A stretch of 15,850 nucleotides of DNA from JAIOYV01 sp964388245 (lineage in GTDB: Bacteria > Bacteroidota > Bacteroidia > Bacteroidales > M50B96). Location: the NCBI GenBank assembly GCA_964388245.1, contig CAYLZH010000095.1, forward strand, positions 1 to 15,850. The letters are read 5' to 3'. Position 1 is the first letter of the stretch. Every line of letters starts with the position of its first letter. Below the pieces are notes generated by a model. That model did no database searches. It saw nothing but the letters and a program-made list of their open reading frames with translations, and was not told where the DNA came from. This document shows, piece by piece, positions 1 through 8,822 of the stretch. Both the position numbers and the translations under genes were made by a program.

Positions 1-21
1 ACTGAGAATTAAGCCATAAGG

Positions 22-2631
22 ATGAATAAAATATCATTGTTCATATTATTTCTGATAAGCCCGCTAATTGTACTGGCCACACACAACCGTGCCGGTGAAA
101 TTACCTACAGGCATTTATCAGGATTTAAATATGAAATTACCATTACCACCTTCACTTACACCGAAAGCCCAGCGGACAGGGAGTATCTCGATGTATCGTG
201 GGGCGACGACGAGATTTCGACAGCATACCGCCAGGAAGAAACCTTTTTGCCCGATTATTACAAGAAAAACATCTACAAAGCCACCCATGAGTATCCAAGC
301 GCGGGCACCTATGAGATTATTGTTGAAGACCCAAACAGGAACTTCTGTGTCGGAAACATTCCCAATTCAGTAAATGTTGTATTTGCTATTAAAACAGTAT
401 TGCAAATTGGGCACCTAGGACCAAATAACACCCCTGAACTCCTCAATTACCCAATCGACAAAGCTGCCCTAAATCAGGTGTTTATCCACAATCCGGCTGC
501 ATGGGACCCTGATGGCGACAGCCTGTCGTATAAATTAACCACATGCCTTGAATCGGGAGGTGTTGAAATATCCGATTACTCATTACCACCCTTTGATAAT
601 GAATTATATGTTGACCCTGTTACCGGCGACCTGATTTGGGATTCACCCATATTGACAGGGATTTACAACGTAGCCATTTTAATTGAAGAATGGCGCGACG
701 GTCATAAAATCGGCACAATAATCCGTGATATGCAAATTGAAGTTGTAGAATCGAACAATATTCCTCCGATAATAAAATCCCTAAAAAATATATGTGTTGA
801 AGCCGGCGATACATTGGTAATTAAAGTTGAAGCTACCGATCCGAATGGCGACATTGTAACTATTGGTGCTACGGGAGGTCCGTTTCAGGTAGACAATAGC
901 CCGGCAGAATACTATACACCTCCATTTTCACCACCCGGCGAATATCAGTTTACAGGAATCTTTACCTGGGCTACCAATTGCAGCCACGTAAGAAAATACC
1001 CCTATCAGGTTACATTCCGGGCAATCGACGACCATCCACTTGTCAATCTGGTGGATATTGAAAACGTTCAGATTACTGTTATTGCCCTGGCACCCGACAG
1101 TCTAACGCTTGAACCCACAAATAAAACAATACAACTCTCGTGGGACACAACTCCTTGTCAAAATGCAATTGGATACGATATCTATCGACGGATCAATTCA
1201 TATGGATTTATTCCTGATGAATGTGAAACAGGAATTCCTGCTTATACAGGCTACAATAAAATAGCCCGTGTCGATAGTTTCTTTACTACTACTTTTCTTG
1301 ATACGGATGATGGAAACGGGCTCAGGCAGGGTATCGAATACTGCTACATGATTGATGCAATTTTCGCAGATGGGGCTGAAAGTTTTGCATCGGAAGAAGT
1401 TTGTGGCCACCTTAAAAGGGGTATCCCTATAATTACAAATGTTTCGGTCGATAGTACCGATCAATTCGATGGGGAGATTTATCTTGCATGGTCGAAACCA
1501 CTTGAAACCGACACGCTGGGACCAGGCCCGTTTGTTTATCATGTTTATCGATCGGAGGGGATCTGGGGACAAAATTTAACTTTTGTCGATTCCCTTGAAG
1601 GAATAAACGACACCATCTATCATGACTCACAACTAAACACCTTCGATTTTCCCTATTCATACAAAGTAGAAATGTGGAACAATGAACCGGGTAATCGTTT
1701 TCTTGTCGGATCGCCACAAATTGCATCATCAATTTATATTGAAATTAATGCCGCCGACGAACAACTGGAATTGGTATTTGAAAACAACACACCCTGGATT
1801 GACTCTCTCTATATCATCAAAAGACGTAATAACATCTCAATGGAATTCGACTCCATTGGATATTCCGATTCGGCCATGTATATTGACCAGGGCCTAAGTA
1901 ATGGAACAAATTATTGTTATCTGATCGAGGGAATCGGAACATACCACATCAGGCATATTATTCATCCTTTGATAAATTTCTCGCAAATTAATTGTGCCGA
2001 ACCAATCGATACGGTACCACCATGTCAGCCGGCATTGTCATTGTCGTCCAATTGCGATGAATTTAATAATTACCTGAGCTGGTTTAATCCGAATGACTCC
2101 TGCTCCGACGATGCCGTTGCCTACAACCTTTATTATACTGACAGATATGAAGGCGAATTTGAACTTTTAACCCGGATAAACAGTCCGATTATTACAAACT
2201 TTACGCACAATTTCACCGATTCATCGTTCACAATGGCAGGGTGCTATGCAGTTACTGCTATTGATTCGTTCGAAAATGAAAGTGAAATAATCAAAAGGAT
2301 TTGTATCGACGACTGCAATTATTATGAATTACCCAATGTTTTTACACCAAACAACGACCAGGTAAATAATATTTACACACCCCTGCCCTATCGCTTTGTA
2401 GAAAAAGTTGATATGAAAATATTTAACAGATGGGGCAACTTGGTTTTCACTACCGAAGATCCCGATATTAATTGGGATGGAACACACATTGAAACAAAAG
2501 CCAGGGTTCCCGATGGTGTATATTATTACATTTGTGATGTATACACCCACAGGCTCTATGGGCTCGAGCACCATACTCTTGTTGGCTTTATACATATTTT
2601 CTCAGGCGATTCGAAACCAATAAATGATTAA
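22..2631 (+). CDS. Large secreted protein with C-terminal gliding-motility (CHU_C) type IX sorting domain
   Basis: 869 residues. The N-terminus (about 1-19) is a classical signal peptide, followed by the THNRAGEITY start typical of large Bacteroidota surface proteins with this sorting domain. Residues about 20-245 form a beta-rich region with a DPDGDSLSYKL motif; 248-355 look like a second similar module (TDPNGD at 272-277). Residues about 357-463, 468-575 and 664-763 look like fibronectin-III-like domains (for example GYDIYRR at 384-390, YNLYYTDR at 701-708). The C-terminus, about 766-861, is a CHU_C domain: PNVFTPNNDQVNNIY at 771-785, then IFNRWGNLVF and PDGVYYYICDV. This domain directs type B cargo through the type IX system after Sec export, so the product is probably secreted or surface-bound and adhesive. 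No catalytic motif is seen. The TPR gene starts 9 bases downstream, so co-transcription is likely. The ligand is unknown. Confidence 0.9.
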   Translation: MNKISLFILFLISPLIVLATHNRAGEITYRHLSGFKYEITITTFTYTESPADREYLDVSWGDDEISTAYRQEETFLPDYYKKNIYKATHEYPSAGTYEIIVEDPNRNFCVGNIPNSVNVVFAIKTVLQIGHLGPNNTPELLNYPIDKAALNQVFIHNPAAWDPDGDSLSYKLTTCLESGGVEISDYSLPPFDNELYVDPVTGDLIWDSPILTGIYNVAILIEEWRDGHKIGTIIRDMQIEVVESNNIPPIIKSLKNICVEAGDTLVIKVEATDPNGDIVTIGATGGPFQVDNSPAEYYTPPFSPPGEYQFTGIFTWATNCSHVRKYPYQVTFRAIDDHPLVNLVDIENVQITVIALAPDSLTLEPTNKTIQLSWDTTPCQNAIGYDIYRRINSYGFIPDECETGIPAYTGYNKIARVDSFFTTTFLDTDDGNGLRQGIEYCYMIDAIFADGAESFASEEVCGHLKRGIPIITNVSVDSTDQFDGEIYLAWSKPLETDTLGPGPFVYHVYRSEGIWGQNLTFVDSLEGINDTIYHDSQLNTFDFPYSYKVEMWNNEPGNRFLVGSPQIASSIYIEINAADEQLELVFENNTPWIDSLYIIKRRNNISMEFDSIGYSDSAMYIDQGLSNGTNYCYLIEGIGTYHIRHIIHPLINFSQINCAEPIDTVPPCQPALSLSSNCDEFNNYLSWFNPNDSCSDDAVAYNLYYTDRYEGEFELLTRINSPIITNFTHNFTDSSFTMAGCYAVTAIDSFENESEIIKRICIDDCNYYELPNVFTPNNDQVNNIYTPLPYRFVEKVDMKIFNRWGNLVFTTEDPDINWDGTHIETKARVPDGVYYYICDVYTHRLYGLEHHTLVGFIHIFSGDSKPIND

Positions 2632-2640
2632 TTAGAAATT

Positions 2641-3855
2641 ATGACTTCGATCAAATGGCAGATGTTTGTGATTTTGTTTTGTGCCTTATCCGCTTATTCT
2701 CTGGCACAAACAAAATATCCCTCCTATTTTAAGGGAGTTGCATCTTATAACAACGGAAATTATCAGGAAGCAATTCAGCATTTTAATACTGCTGAAAATG
2801 AAAATATATCAAAAGAAATTGTTCTGGAAATCAGGGGCAAATCGTATCTTGCATTAAATGATTTCTCAAATGCTTCGAAAGACTTTCAGTCACTATCGAG
2901 TGTTGATGTAGCAAAAGGAAGTTACCTCCTTGCGCAATGCTATGCACTTCAGGGAAGTCATGATATGGCAATAGAGCAAATCCGGATACACTTGCAGCAG
3001 TACCATAAAATGTTAAAATCCGATATCAGGACAAATATGAATTTTGAATCGGTAAAAAACAGTGAGGCATGGATAGAACTGTGGAAATCCGACTGGTATA
3101 ATCATTCGGAAAATCATTATGCTGATGCATTGTATCATTTTAGGAATAATGAACCTGATTTTGCCCTTGACATTTTGGATCAGCTAATAGAAAAAAGGTC
3201 GAATAATCACAAAGCTTTAGCCCTGAGGGCTGAAATTTTTATTGCTCAGGAAGAATACAAAGCAGCAATCGAAAACTTAAGCGAGGCAATTGAAATAAAG
3301 GACAAAATACCGGAATATTATGCAACCCGTGCATCAGTTCTGCTTAAGCTTGAAAAAAACAAAAATGCACTCGAAGACATCCGGCTGGCCCGTAAACTAA
3401 ATCCCTATTCTATTGAATATCCGATTGTAGAGGCAAACACCTTGTTTTTGCTTGAAAATTATAAGGAAGCGACAGAAATCCTAACTGATTATTTAACATA
3501 TTTTCCTGATAACAGCAGTGCATTGTATACTTTGGGTAAATGCCTTTACATGCATAATAAGCTTGAAGAATCGCTTAAAAGATTCTCTCAAATAATTGAA
3601 AAAAATCCAGGTGAACCAAAATATTTTCTGGCAAGGGGCAATGTTAACATGGCAATGAACTTACCGGATAAAGCCATTGAAGATTATTCGATGGCCTTAG
3701 ATCTGGACCCAAAGCAGGAAAAAGTTTATTTCAGCAGGGCCTTTGCCTACCAGGAATTAAATGACAAAGACCGGGCATGTCGCGATTTCAGGAAAGCCTT
3801 TTCGCTTGGGTATAACAAAGCACTTATCCATGTTCAGGAATATTGCGGTGATTAA
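2641..3855 (+). CDS. Exported TPR-repeat protein
   Basis: 404 residues. Residues 1-22 form a signal peptide ending in SLAQ, so the protein is predicted to act in the periplasm or at the outer membrane. The rest is almost all helical tetratricopeptide repeats, in two blocks at about 28-115 and 155-390. Typical pieces are SYNNGNYQEAIQHF (35-48), FIAQEEYKAAIENLSEAI (200-217), LLENYKEATEIL (270-281) and KAIEDYSMALDLDPK (344-358). The last repeat has the DRACRDFRKAFSLGY form common in Bacteroidota TPR proteins. No enzymatic domain is present, so the likely role is as a scaffold or adaptor for protein complexes. The gene starts 9 bases after the secreted CHU_C protein, so the TPR protein may help its maturation or anchoring; that link is inferred from position only. 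Confidence 0.85.
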   Translation: MTSIKWQMFVILFCALSAYSLAQTKYPSYFKGVASYNNGNYQEAIQHFNTAENENISKEIVLEIRGKSYLALNDFSNASKDFQSLSSVDVAKGSYLLAQCYALQGSHDMAIEQIRIHLQQYHKMLKSDIRTNMNFESVKNSEAWIELWKSDWYNHSENHYADALYHFRNNEPDFALDILDQLIEKRSNNHKALALRAEIFIAQEEYKAAIENLSEAIEIKDKIPEYYATRASVLLKLEKNKNALEDIRLARKLNPYSIEYPIVEANTLFLLENYKEATEILTDYLTYFPDNSSALYTLGKCLYMHNKLEESLKRFSQIIEKNPGEPKYFLARGNVNMAMNLPDKAIEDYSMALDLDPKQEKVYFSRAFAYQELNDKDRACRDFRKAFSLGYNKALIHVQEYCGD

Positions 3856-3933
3856 CGTGGAAGTCTTCGGTTAAATTCGCTTACTTCAGAAATTGATTCA
3901 TTTGATGAGTATCGAAACCCGATCCGTACTGGT

Positions 3934-4137
3934 CTATCTCATCTTCAGGTCTTTACTTTCAATTTTCCTGATTCGCTTTTTGTAGCGGTGGTCAGAATAT
4001 CGATGAATCTTTTTAGATGATCGCTTGATGATTCTTCGTACCAGGCGATTGATATAGTCTTTACTTTTTAACAGAATTACTGCCACTGCGATAATCAGGG
4101 CAATATTTATGAGCATTATCTTTATTTCAGGTATCAT
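3934..4137 (-). CDS. Possible small membrane protein, unknown function
   Basis: From the ATG at 4137 this reads 67 residues. A TTG 24 bases upstream, at 4161, would give 75. The product has one hydrophobic segment near its N-terminus (IMLINIALIIAVAVILL) followed by a strongly basic tail rich in Lys and Arg (RLVRRIIKRSSKK, RYKKRIRKIESK), as expected for a single-pass inner-membrane protein with the basic part in the cytoplasm. It fills an otherwise empty gap between the TPR gene (convergent) and the sugar-kinase gene (divergent, 52 bases away). I do not recognise the family. It could be a chance frame, but the hydrophobic-then-basic organisation argues for a real gene. Confidence 0.42.
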   Translation of the reverse strand: MIPEIKIMLINIALIIAVAVILLKSKDYINRLVRRIIKRSSKKIHRYSDHRYKKRIRKIESKDLKMR

Positions 4138-4189
4138 TTCAATTTGTATACGGTAAAACAAATTTAGTTGTTTTAATTAGTTTTGAAAA

Positions 4190-5047
4190 ATGAATGTAAA
4201 CCAAGGTGAGATTATTTTAATAGCCGATAGCGGTGCAACAAAAACCGATTGGGTAATTTTAAATGCAGAAGAACAAACTAATTTTCAGACAATTGGTTTA
4301 CACCCTCTTTTTGTTGATAAAATTCAGATACAAAACATCTTGCTTAACTCGCCATTAAATAAAGTAAAGGATGTCCCGTTAAAAATATTCTTTTATGGTG
4401 CAGGCTGTTCTTCTGACCAGGGCAAAGCTACAATAAGGGAAGCAATCGAGGGCGTGGTTAGTGAGGCTGAAGTTACTGTCGAATCCGATCTGTTGGGTGC
4501 ATGCCGGGGACTTTTCGGTAAAGATAGGGGAATTGCAGCCATCTTAGGGACAGGATCGAATTCGGCCTGGTGCGAAAACGGCCAAATCGTTAAAAATCAC
4601 CCTTCGTTGGGATATATTCTCGGCGATGAAGGTAGTGGTTGTTATCTTGGGAAAAAACTTGTAGCGGCCTATCTAAATCATGATTTGCCACAAGAACTGG
4701 AAGAATTATTCAGGTTAAAATACCGGCTCGGTCATAATGAATTAATTGCGAAGGTTTATGCGGGAGATTTCCCAAACAGAACACTGGCTTCGTTTTGTCC
4801 TTTCCTCTCGCAATTTGAAGAACACACTTTTATTTCTGACCTGATATACAATGGGATTGATGATTTTTTTGCTAAGAACCTTTTGAAATATGAAAATGCA
4901 AAGCAGATCAAGATTAGGTTTTGTGGATCGATTGCATATATTTTTGCAACGCAAATTATCAGTTTATGCAAAAAGTATGGGATTAATTGTAATGGTGTTT
5001 ATAAAAACCCGATAGCCGATCTGGTTCGCTACCACAAGAAGATTTAG
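4190..5047 (+). CDS. BadF/BadG-type ATPase, N-acetylglucosamine kinase-like
   Basis: 285 residues of the ASKHA (actin/hexokinase) fold. The phosphate-1 loop is ADSGATKTDW at 12-21 and the phosphate-2 loop is AILGTGSNS at 117-125. The connecting region GYILGDEGSGCYLGKK (141-156) and the adenosine-side FCGSIAY (244-250) fit the Bacteroidota N-acetylglucosamine-kinase-like BadF/BadG/BcrA/BcrD group. Members phosphorylate amino sugars with ATP in the cytoplasm, typically in recycling of cell-wall or chitin-derived GlcNAc. Length matches the usual 280-290. No sugar transporter or hydrolase gene lies next to it, so the substrate rests on family similarity. The gene converges on xseB with 60 bases between them, including an eight-T run at 5059-5066 but no clear hairpin before it. 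Confidence 0.85.
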   Translation: MNVNQGEIILIADSGATKTDWVILNAEEQTNFQTIGLHPLFVDKIQIQNILLNSPLNKVKDVPLKIFFYGAGCSSDQGKATIREAIEGVVSEAEVTVESDLLGACRGLFGKDRGIAAILGTGSNSAWCENGQIVKNHPSLGYILGDEGSGCYLGKKLVAAYLNHDLPQELEELFRLKYRLGHNELIAKVYAGDFPNRTLASFCPFLSQFEEHTFISDLIYNGIDDFFAKNLLKYENAKQIKIRFCGSIAYIFATQIISLCKKYGINCNGVYKNPIADLVRYHKKI

Positions 5048-5107
5048 TAACAGGAATATTTTTTTTGATCCGTATCGCCTTATAGTTAAGCCATTCTGAT
5101 GATCTGA

Positions 5108-5308
5108 CTAACTTTCCATTTCGTTTAAGATTTTTTCGACATCTGATTCTGTTTTATGGAGTTTTTCCCTGCAAATTTTTAATAGCTCTGAAACCCGTTC
5201 AACATTTGTTGCCAATTCATCGACATCAAGTTCTTCGTTTTCAATCTTCGCAAGAATGTCTTCAATCTGGTTGACTGCCTCTTTATAGCTTATTTTTTTC
5301 TTTGCCAT
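5108..5308 (-). CDS. xseB: Exodeoxyribonuclease VII small subunit
   Basis: 66 residues, the usual size for XseB. The sequence has the family pattern: SYKEAVNQIEDILAKIENEELDVDEL at 7-32, then a second helix VSELLKICREKLHKTESDVEKIL. This helical hairpin binds the C-terminal helices of XseA, and the complex degrades single-stranded DNA processively in the cytoplasm. The gene starts 5 bases after the stop codon of the SpoIIE-type phosphatase gene, so the two are probably transcribed together. XseA is usually encoded next door, but no large-subunit gene is seen anywhere in this window. Confidence 0.9.
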   Translation of the reverse strand: MAKKKISYKEAVNQIEDILAKIENEELDVDELATNVERVSELLKICREKLHKTESDVEKILNEMES

Positions 5309-5313
5309 ACTAA

Positions 5314-6810
5314 CTAAACTTTTAATCCCATTACAAGGATGTCGTCAACTTGCTCGAGCTCGCCCATCCAGTTTTTAATTGTGTTGTCCATTATTATTCC
5401 CTGCCCGCGCATTGGTATTTCATAAAGGTCGAGAATCATTCTGCGAAAGGCCTGATATTTAAATTTTTTACCATTTCGCCATCCAAACTGGTCTACATAT
5501 CCATCGGTAAATAAATAAATTGAATCGTTTGGCCTAATATCCAACTCATGATTAGTAAATGACTGCGAAGATTTTGGATGGACACCAATTGGCATCCTGT
5601 CACCTTTTATTTCCCTGATCTTACGATCCCTGACAAGATACATAGGGCTGTTGGCACCGGCAAACTGCATGCGCATGTTTTTCTTATCGATAATACACAA
5701 AGTCATGTCAATTCCATCCTTGGCTTCTTTTTTTGTGTCGCTTTGTGAAAGCGATTCGATTACCACTGATCGCAACTCATTTAAGATTTCGTTTGCATTC
5801 TGATCCTTTGCCTTTCCAACAATTTCAGTTAAAAAGTTGATCCCAAGAATGCTCATAAAGGCACCCGGAACACCATGCCCCGTGCAGTCGGCAACTGAAA
5901 CAACAGTTTTGCCTTCTAGTTCCGAAATCCAATAAAAATCACCACTAACAATATCCCTGGGTTTGTAGAGAATGAAAAAATTGTCCAGGAGCCTGTCGAG
6001 TGTATCATTCGAAGGAAGAATCGCCCTTTGGATACGCCGGGCATAATTGATGCTGTCGGTAAATATCTTATACTTCGACGACATCTTATCGCGCTGCATT
6101 TCTGCAATGGTCAATTGGTAATCCACTTCCTCACGCTGCTGAAGAATTTCAGACTCAGTTATTTTATAAAGACTAACATCGGTTTCGAAAAACGCAAATT
6201 TCCTTATATTTCCGGAGGAATCCAGCACGGGAGTAAACTCAACCTGGAGCCAAATCCGCTTTCCATTTTTATCGACACGGAATGTAGGAAAAGTCACCGG
6301 TTTCTTATGCTCAATGCCTTCGGAAATGGCTCGTGGATTTGTAGAAATAGCCAGGATATTATCCCCCATTTTTTCGGTAAATTCTTCGATGGTATATCCA
6401 TACAGATTTACAAACCCCCTGTTCACCCATTCGATATTACCCTCCGGATCGGTAATTATAACTGCATTATTTGAGTTTTCGATTACTCCTGCCAACTGCT
6501 CTTTGTGAAAGATCCTGATCTCCTGTGTCTTGATAAGCTCTTCAAGTTTTACCTTCTCATCATGAACGAGACGGTTCTGAATTACATAATTCTCAATATT
6601 TGATTTAAGCTTTTTATTCTTTCTGATCAGGACAAATAGTAGAATTAAAAGAGCGAGAAACACCAGACCTAATCCAATCAATAATAAATCATGATACGAA
6701 GGCAATCCTTCTGAAGTAGCCGAAAAAGCTTTGAACGTTAGTAGAGATAGAGCAACAAGAGCAGCAAACCTGCGAACCAGTATAAAAATATCAGCAATCC
6801 AATGCCTCAT
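5314..6810 (-). CDS. Membrane-anchored PAS and SpoIIE-type PP2C serine phosphatase
   Basis: 498 residues. One weak and one strong hydrophobic segment (about 8-30 and 40-62) are followed by a charged coiled-coil-like stretch (65-105). A PAS sensor domain covers about 105-216 (NNAVIITDPEGNIEWVN, GYTIEEF, and the closing FFETDVSLYK). A linker helix leads to a SpoIIE/PP2C catalytic domain at about 250-498. Metal-binding motifs are intact: SGDFYW with D291, DCTGHG with D308 and G311, FTDGYVD with D436, and QVDD with D489/D490. Such proteins dephosphorylate anti-sigma-factor antagonists (STAS proteins) or related partners in response to a signal sensed by the PAS domain; no partner gene is present here. 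The ATG at 6808-6810 is chosen because the hydrophobic region starts right after it and a -7-like element lies 18 bases upstream. xseB follows in the same transcript. Confidence 0.9.
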   Translation of the reverse strand: MRHWIADIFILVRRFAALVALSLLTFKAFSATSEGLPSYHDLLLIGLGLVFLALLILLFVLIRKNKKLKSNIENYVIQNRLVHDEKVKLEELIKTQEIRIFHKEQLAGVIENSNNAVIITDPEGNIEWVNRGFVNLYGYTIEEFTEKMGDNILAISTNPRAISEGIEHKKPVTFPTFRVDKNGKRIWLQVEFTPVLDSSGNIRKFAFFETDVSLYKITESEILQQREEVDYQLTIAEMQRDKMSSKYKIFTDSINYARRIQRAILPSNDTLDRLLDNFFILYKPRDIVSGDFYWISELEGKTVVSVADCTGHGVPGAFMSILGINFLTEIVGKAKDQNANEILNELRSVVIESLSQSDTKKEAKDGIDMTLCIIDKKNMRMQFAGANSPMYLVRDRKIREIKGDRMPIGVHPKSSQSFTNHELDIRPNDSIYLFTDGYVDQFGWRNGKKFKYQAFRRMILDLYEIPMRGQGIIMDNTIKNWMGELEQVDDILVMGLKV

Positions 6811-6827
6811 CAGTAAAAGCTTTTATA

Positions 6828-6835
6828 CAAAGCTA
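6828..6835 (-). promoter_or_regulatory. Candidate -7 promoter element for the phosphatase-xseB operon
   Basis: On the minus strand this reads TAGCTTTG, an exact match to the Bacteroidota -7 consensus TAnnTTTG. A TTG/TTTG-like -33 element is less well placed: the nearest copies give spacers of about 15 or 22 bases. The predicted transcript would start close to the ATG at 6810, with a short leader. Confidence 0.4.
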
Positions 6836-6858
6836 ATGAAATTCTGAACACAAAGAAC

Positions 6859-6875
6859 AATGCATATGCAGCATT
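6859..6875. promoter_or_regulatory. Palindrome upstream of the phosphatase promoter
   Basis: TGCATATGCA at 6861-6870 is a perfect 10-bp palindrome, nested in AATGC (6859-6863) and GCATT (6871-6875), which are also inverted. It sits just upstream of where the -33 region of the phosphatase promoter would be, a position suitable for a regulator site. No regulator is known, and a palindrome of this size can occur by chance. Confidence 0.25.
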
Positions 6876-6951
6876 AAATGAAAATTACACTATGCTCCCT
6901 AAACAGGAAGTCAGGTGGAATTCAGGTGTATTTTTGAAGACTTTTATTTCT

Positions 6952-8673
6952 CTAATTATAATCAATCTGGGTAACATCCCTGTAGCCGGTTTTGGTTCCA
7001 GTACTCCCATTTTCAAAGAACCAATCCTGGTAATCGGTTCCACTGCTGGTTGCCCAGTCGACAAAATGGAGATGTCCGGTGTTGATAGCCGATCTTTCAA
7101 TCGTCCAGTTAAATTGTGCATACACGTTTATAACCCATGGCATATTATTTTGTGTAAGATAGGTTTTATATACACCGGAAAGTTTCGTCCCATTCCAATC
7201 ATTAGGATTTCCATCATCATAATTAGTTCCAAATAATGTTAAATCAGCCATATCAGTTGGAGCATGATAGGGTAAATGAATTTCATATCCCCGTTGACCA
7301 TTGGCTAATAAAAATGGATTCCAGTTTTGTATCGAGATATCCGACTCGGTTGCTGTATTAGCATTTAGTGTAAAGGTAATTGGGTAATTATCTCCCTCGT
7401 TTGACGCATTAGAGGTATTGAAGACAATAACAGTTGGATAGGTTTGATTACTTTCGAAACTATTCCCAACAACTCCTGAAACTGAAGTATACCAGCTATG
7501 ACTATTATCGGGTAACTGAAATCCAAAGCCGTTGGTGTACCCTGCACCAATATTCGAGATAGCAATGTCTGCAAGTATTTCTACAACATAACTGCTCGCA
7601 TTGCTAACTACTTTAAATTTATAGTCAATTACCATATCATTGAAATCATAATCGGCTTTTGCGGGCCATGTATCTTCAAAAGCTATTCTTCCGGTTGTGT
7701 CAGAAGGAAAATATGTGTCAAATGCACGACTTGCATCATTTGGATAATCATCATCATCATCGATAACTCCATCGCCATCGGTGTCAGCACTTTCAACAGT
7801 TAATACAACATTGTCAAAATGGGCTTCACCTTTGCCCCAATATGAAGTTGCCAAAGAAATTTTTATATATTCAGTACCTATTGGACTATCTTCGATGATG
7901 GAGTAGGAAGTCATTGTAGTAGCTGTTATATTTTCGTTGTATGATACAATTGCCTGTCCGCTACTGTTTAAAAACTGAATCGTAATATAGGGAGTAAAAT
8001 TTCCTTCGTTAAGGAAAATTGATGCATCAACACTAAATGTGTATTCTTTAAGAGGATCTGCCTCGGTATAGTAACAGGCAAAAGTATGTTTACTATTATC
8101 ATTGTCAGTCATTCTCATCAGATCATTTCCGCTTAATTCATGGATGTCTGTATTTGGTAATGAATTTTCCCATGTTTTTAAAATCCAGTTATCTAAGTTT
8201 GATGTCAAAAATCCATAATTAAGATATAATAGATAAATAAAGGAGTAGTTTGTATCCTCAAAGTCCCCGTTTTCAACAAGATTGCTAGACAACATCCCGG
8301 CCTTTGTTGATGTAAATACATAATCGACAGTTCCTCCAATAATTGGAATGGTACTAAACTGACCATTAAAAACAACAGTGACATTTTCAGTATAAGACGG
8401 TAAAATTATTGTTCTGCTAAACAATCTTTCACTGCTGATACCTTTTGCATATAAAATTTTATGATCTTCGGAAATTATCTGAACAAAGCCATCGAACGGA
8501 ACCTCTATATTCATATCAACCGGTTCAATAATCTTCCAATCAAAATCATCACTAATTTGAACCTGGTTTAGATCGTTTGGATCTATTTCCTGCATAAACC
8601 TCCTTTTATGGCACGAAACGAGGATAATTAATGCCATACCTATGAGAGATAGAATAGTAATTGCCCTTTTCAT
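6952..8673 (-). CDS. LruC-domain surface lipoprotein with a carbohydrate-binding-like module
   Basis: 573 residues. A lipoprotein signal peptide ends in the lipobox LVSC, with Cys21 as the lipidated residue. Residues about 40-125 form a beta-rich N-terminal region. Residues about 131-294 look like a jelly-roll carbohydrate-binding module (NLVENGDFED at the start, AHFDNVVLTVE at the end). A calcium-binding acidic repeat, DTDGDGVIDDDDD, lies at 297-309. The C-terminal half from about 318 is an LruC domain: FPSDTTGRIAFEDTWP, then DYDFNDMVIDYKFKV, ending in the DUF4842-like part with GYEIHLPYHAPTDMA. Such proteins are usually surface or outer-membrane lipoproteins of unknown role. The gene is divergent from the TonB receptor with a 149-base shared intergenic region, so the two may share regulation. 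The sugar-binding role is inferred from the fold-like pattern only. Confidence 0.85.
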   Translation of the reverse strand: MKRAITILSLIGMALIILVSCHKRRFMQEIDPNDLNQVQISDDFDWKIIEPVDMNIEVPFDGFVQIISEDHKILYAKGISSERLFSRTIILPSYTENVTVVFNGQFSTIPIIGGTVDYVFTSTKAGMLSSNLVENGDFEDTNYSFIYLLYLNYGFLTSNLDNWILKTWENSLPNTDIHELSGNDLMRMTDNDNSKHTFACYYTEADPLKEYTFSVDASIFLNEGNFTPYITIQFLNSSGQAIVSYNENITATTMTSYSIIEDSPIGTEYIKISLATSYWGKGEAHFDNVVLTVESADTDGDGVIDDDDDYPNDASRAFDTYFPSDTTGRIAFEDTWPAKADYDFNDMVIDYKFKVVSNASSYVVEILADIAISNIGAGYTNGFGFQLPDNSHSWYTSVSGVVGNSFESNQTYPTVIVFNTSNASNEGDNYPITFTLNANTATESDISIQNWNPFLLANGQRGYEIHLPYHAPTDMADLTLFGTNYDDGNPNDWNGTKLSGVYKTYLTQNNMPWVINVYAQFNWTIERSAINTGHLHFVDWATSSGTDYQDWFFENGSTGTKTGYRDVTQIDYN

Positions 8674-8761
8674 ATTTAATAGTTTTTCTGTTTTCTAAAC
8701 ATATTTATACTGAAATTGAGAAAAAAAGTTATAGGCAATTAGCATCGATGTTCCAAAATCA

Positions 8762-8795
8762 TTTGAATTACGCAACCTTTTTTTCTATTTCTTTG
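8762..8795 (+). promoter_or_regulatory. Weak candidate promoter for the TonB receptor gene
   Basis: TTTG at 8762-8765 resembles the -33 element, and TTTCTTTG at 8788-8795 resembles the -7 element with one mismatch (TTnnTTTG), with a spacer of 22 bases. It lies 28-61 bases before the ATG at 8823. The match is imperfect; other start sites in this 149-base divergent region are possible. Confidence 0.27.
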
Positions 8796-8822
8796 ACTTA
8801 CTCAAAACCATAACAGATTGAC

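Noticed and set aside
4178..4185. TAGTTTTG, a -7 consensus match before the sugar-kinase gene
   Set aside because: It lies only 4 bases before the ATG, which would put the transcript start on the start codon, and no -33 element is at a suitable distance.
5048..5107. Possible terminator between the sugar-kinase and xseB genes
   Set aside because: There is a run of eight T residues, but no GC-rich stem before it on either strand.
6885..7236. Frames on both strands overlapping the 3' end of the LruC gene
   Set aside because: They lie in other frames of a clearly coding LruC/DUF4842 region and have no family features.
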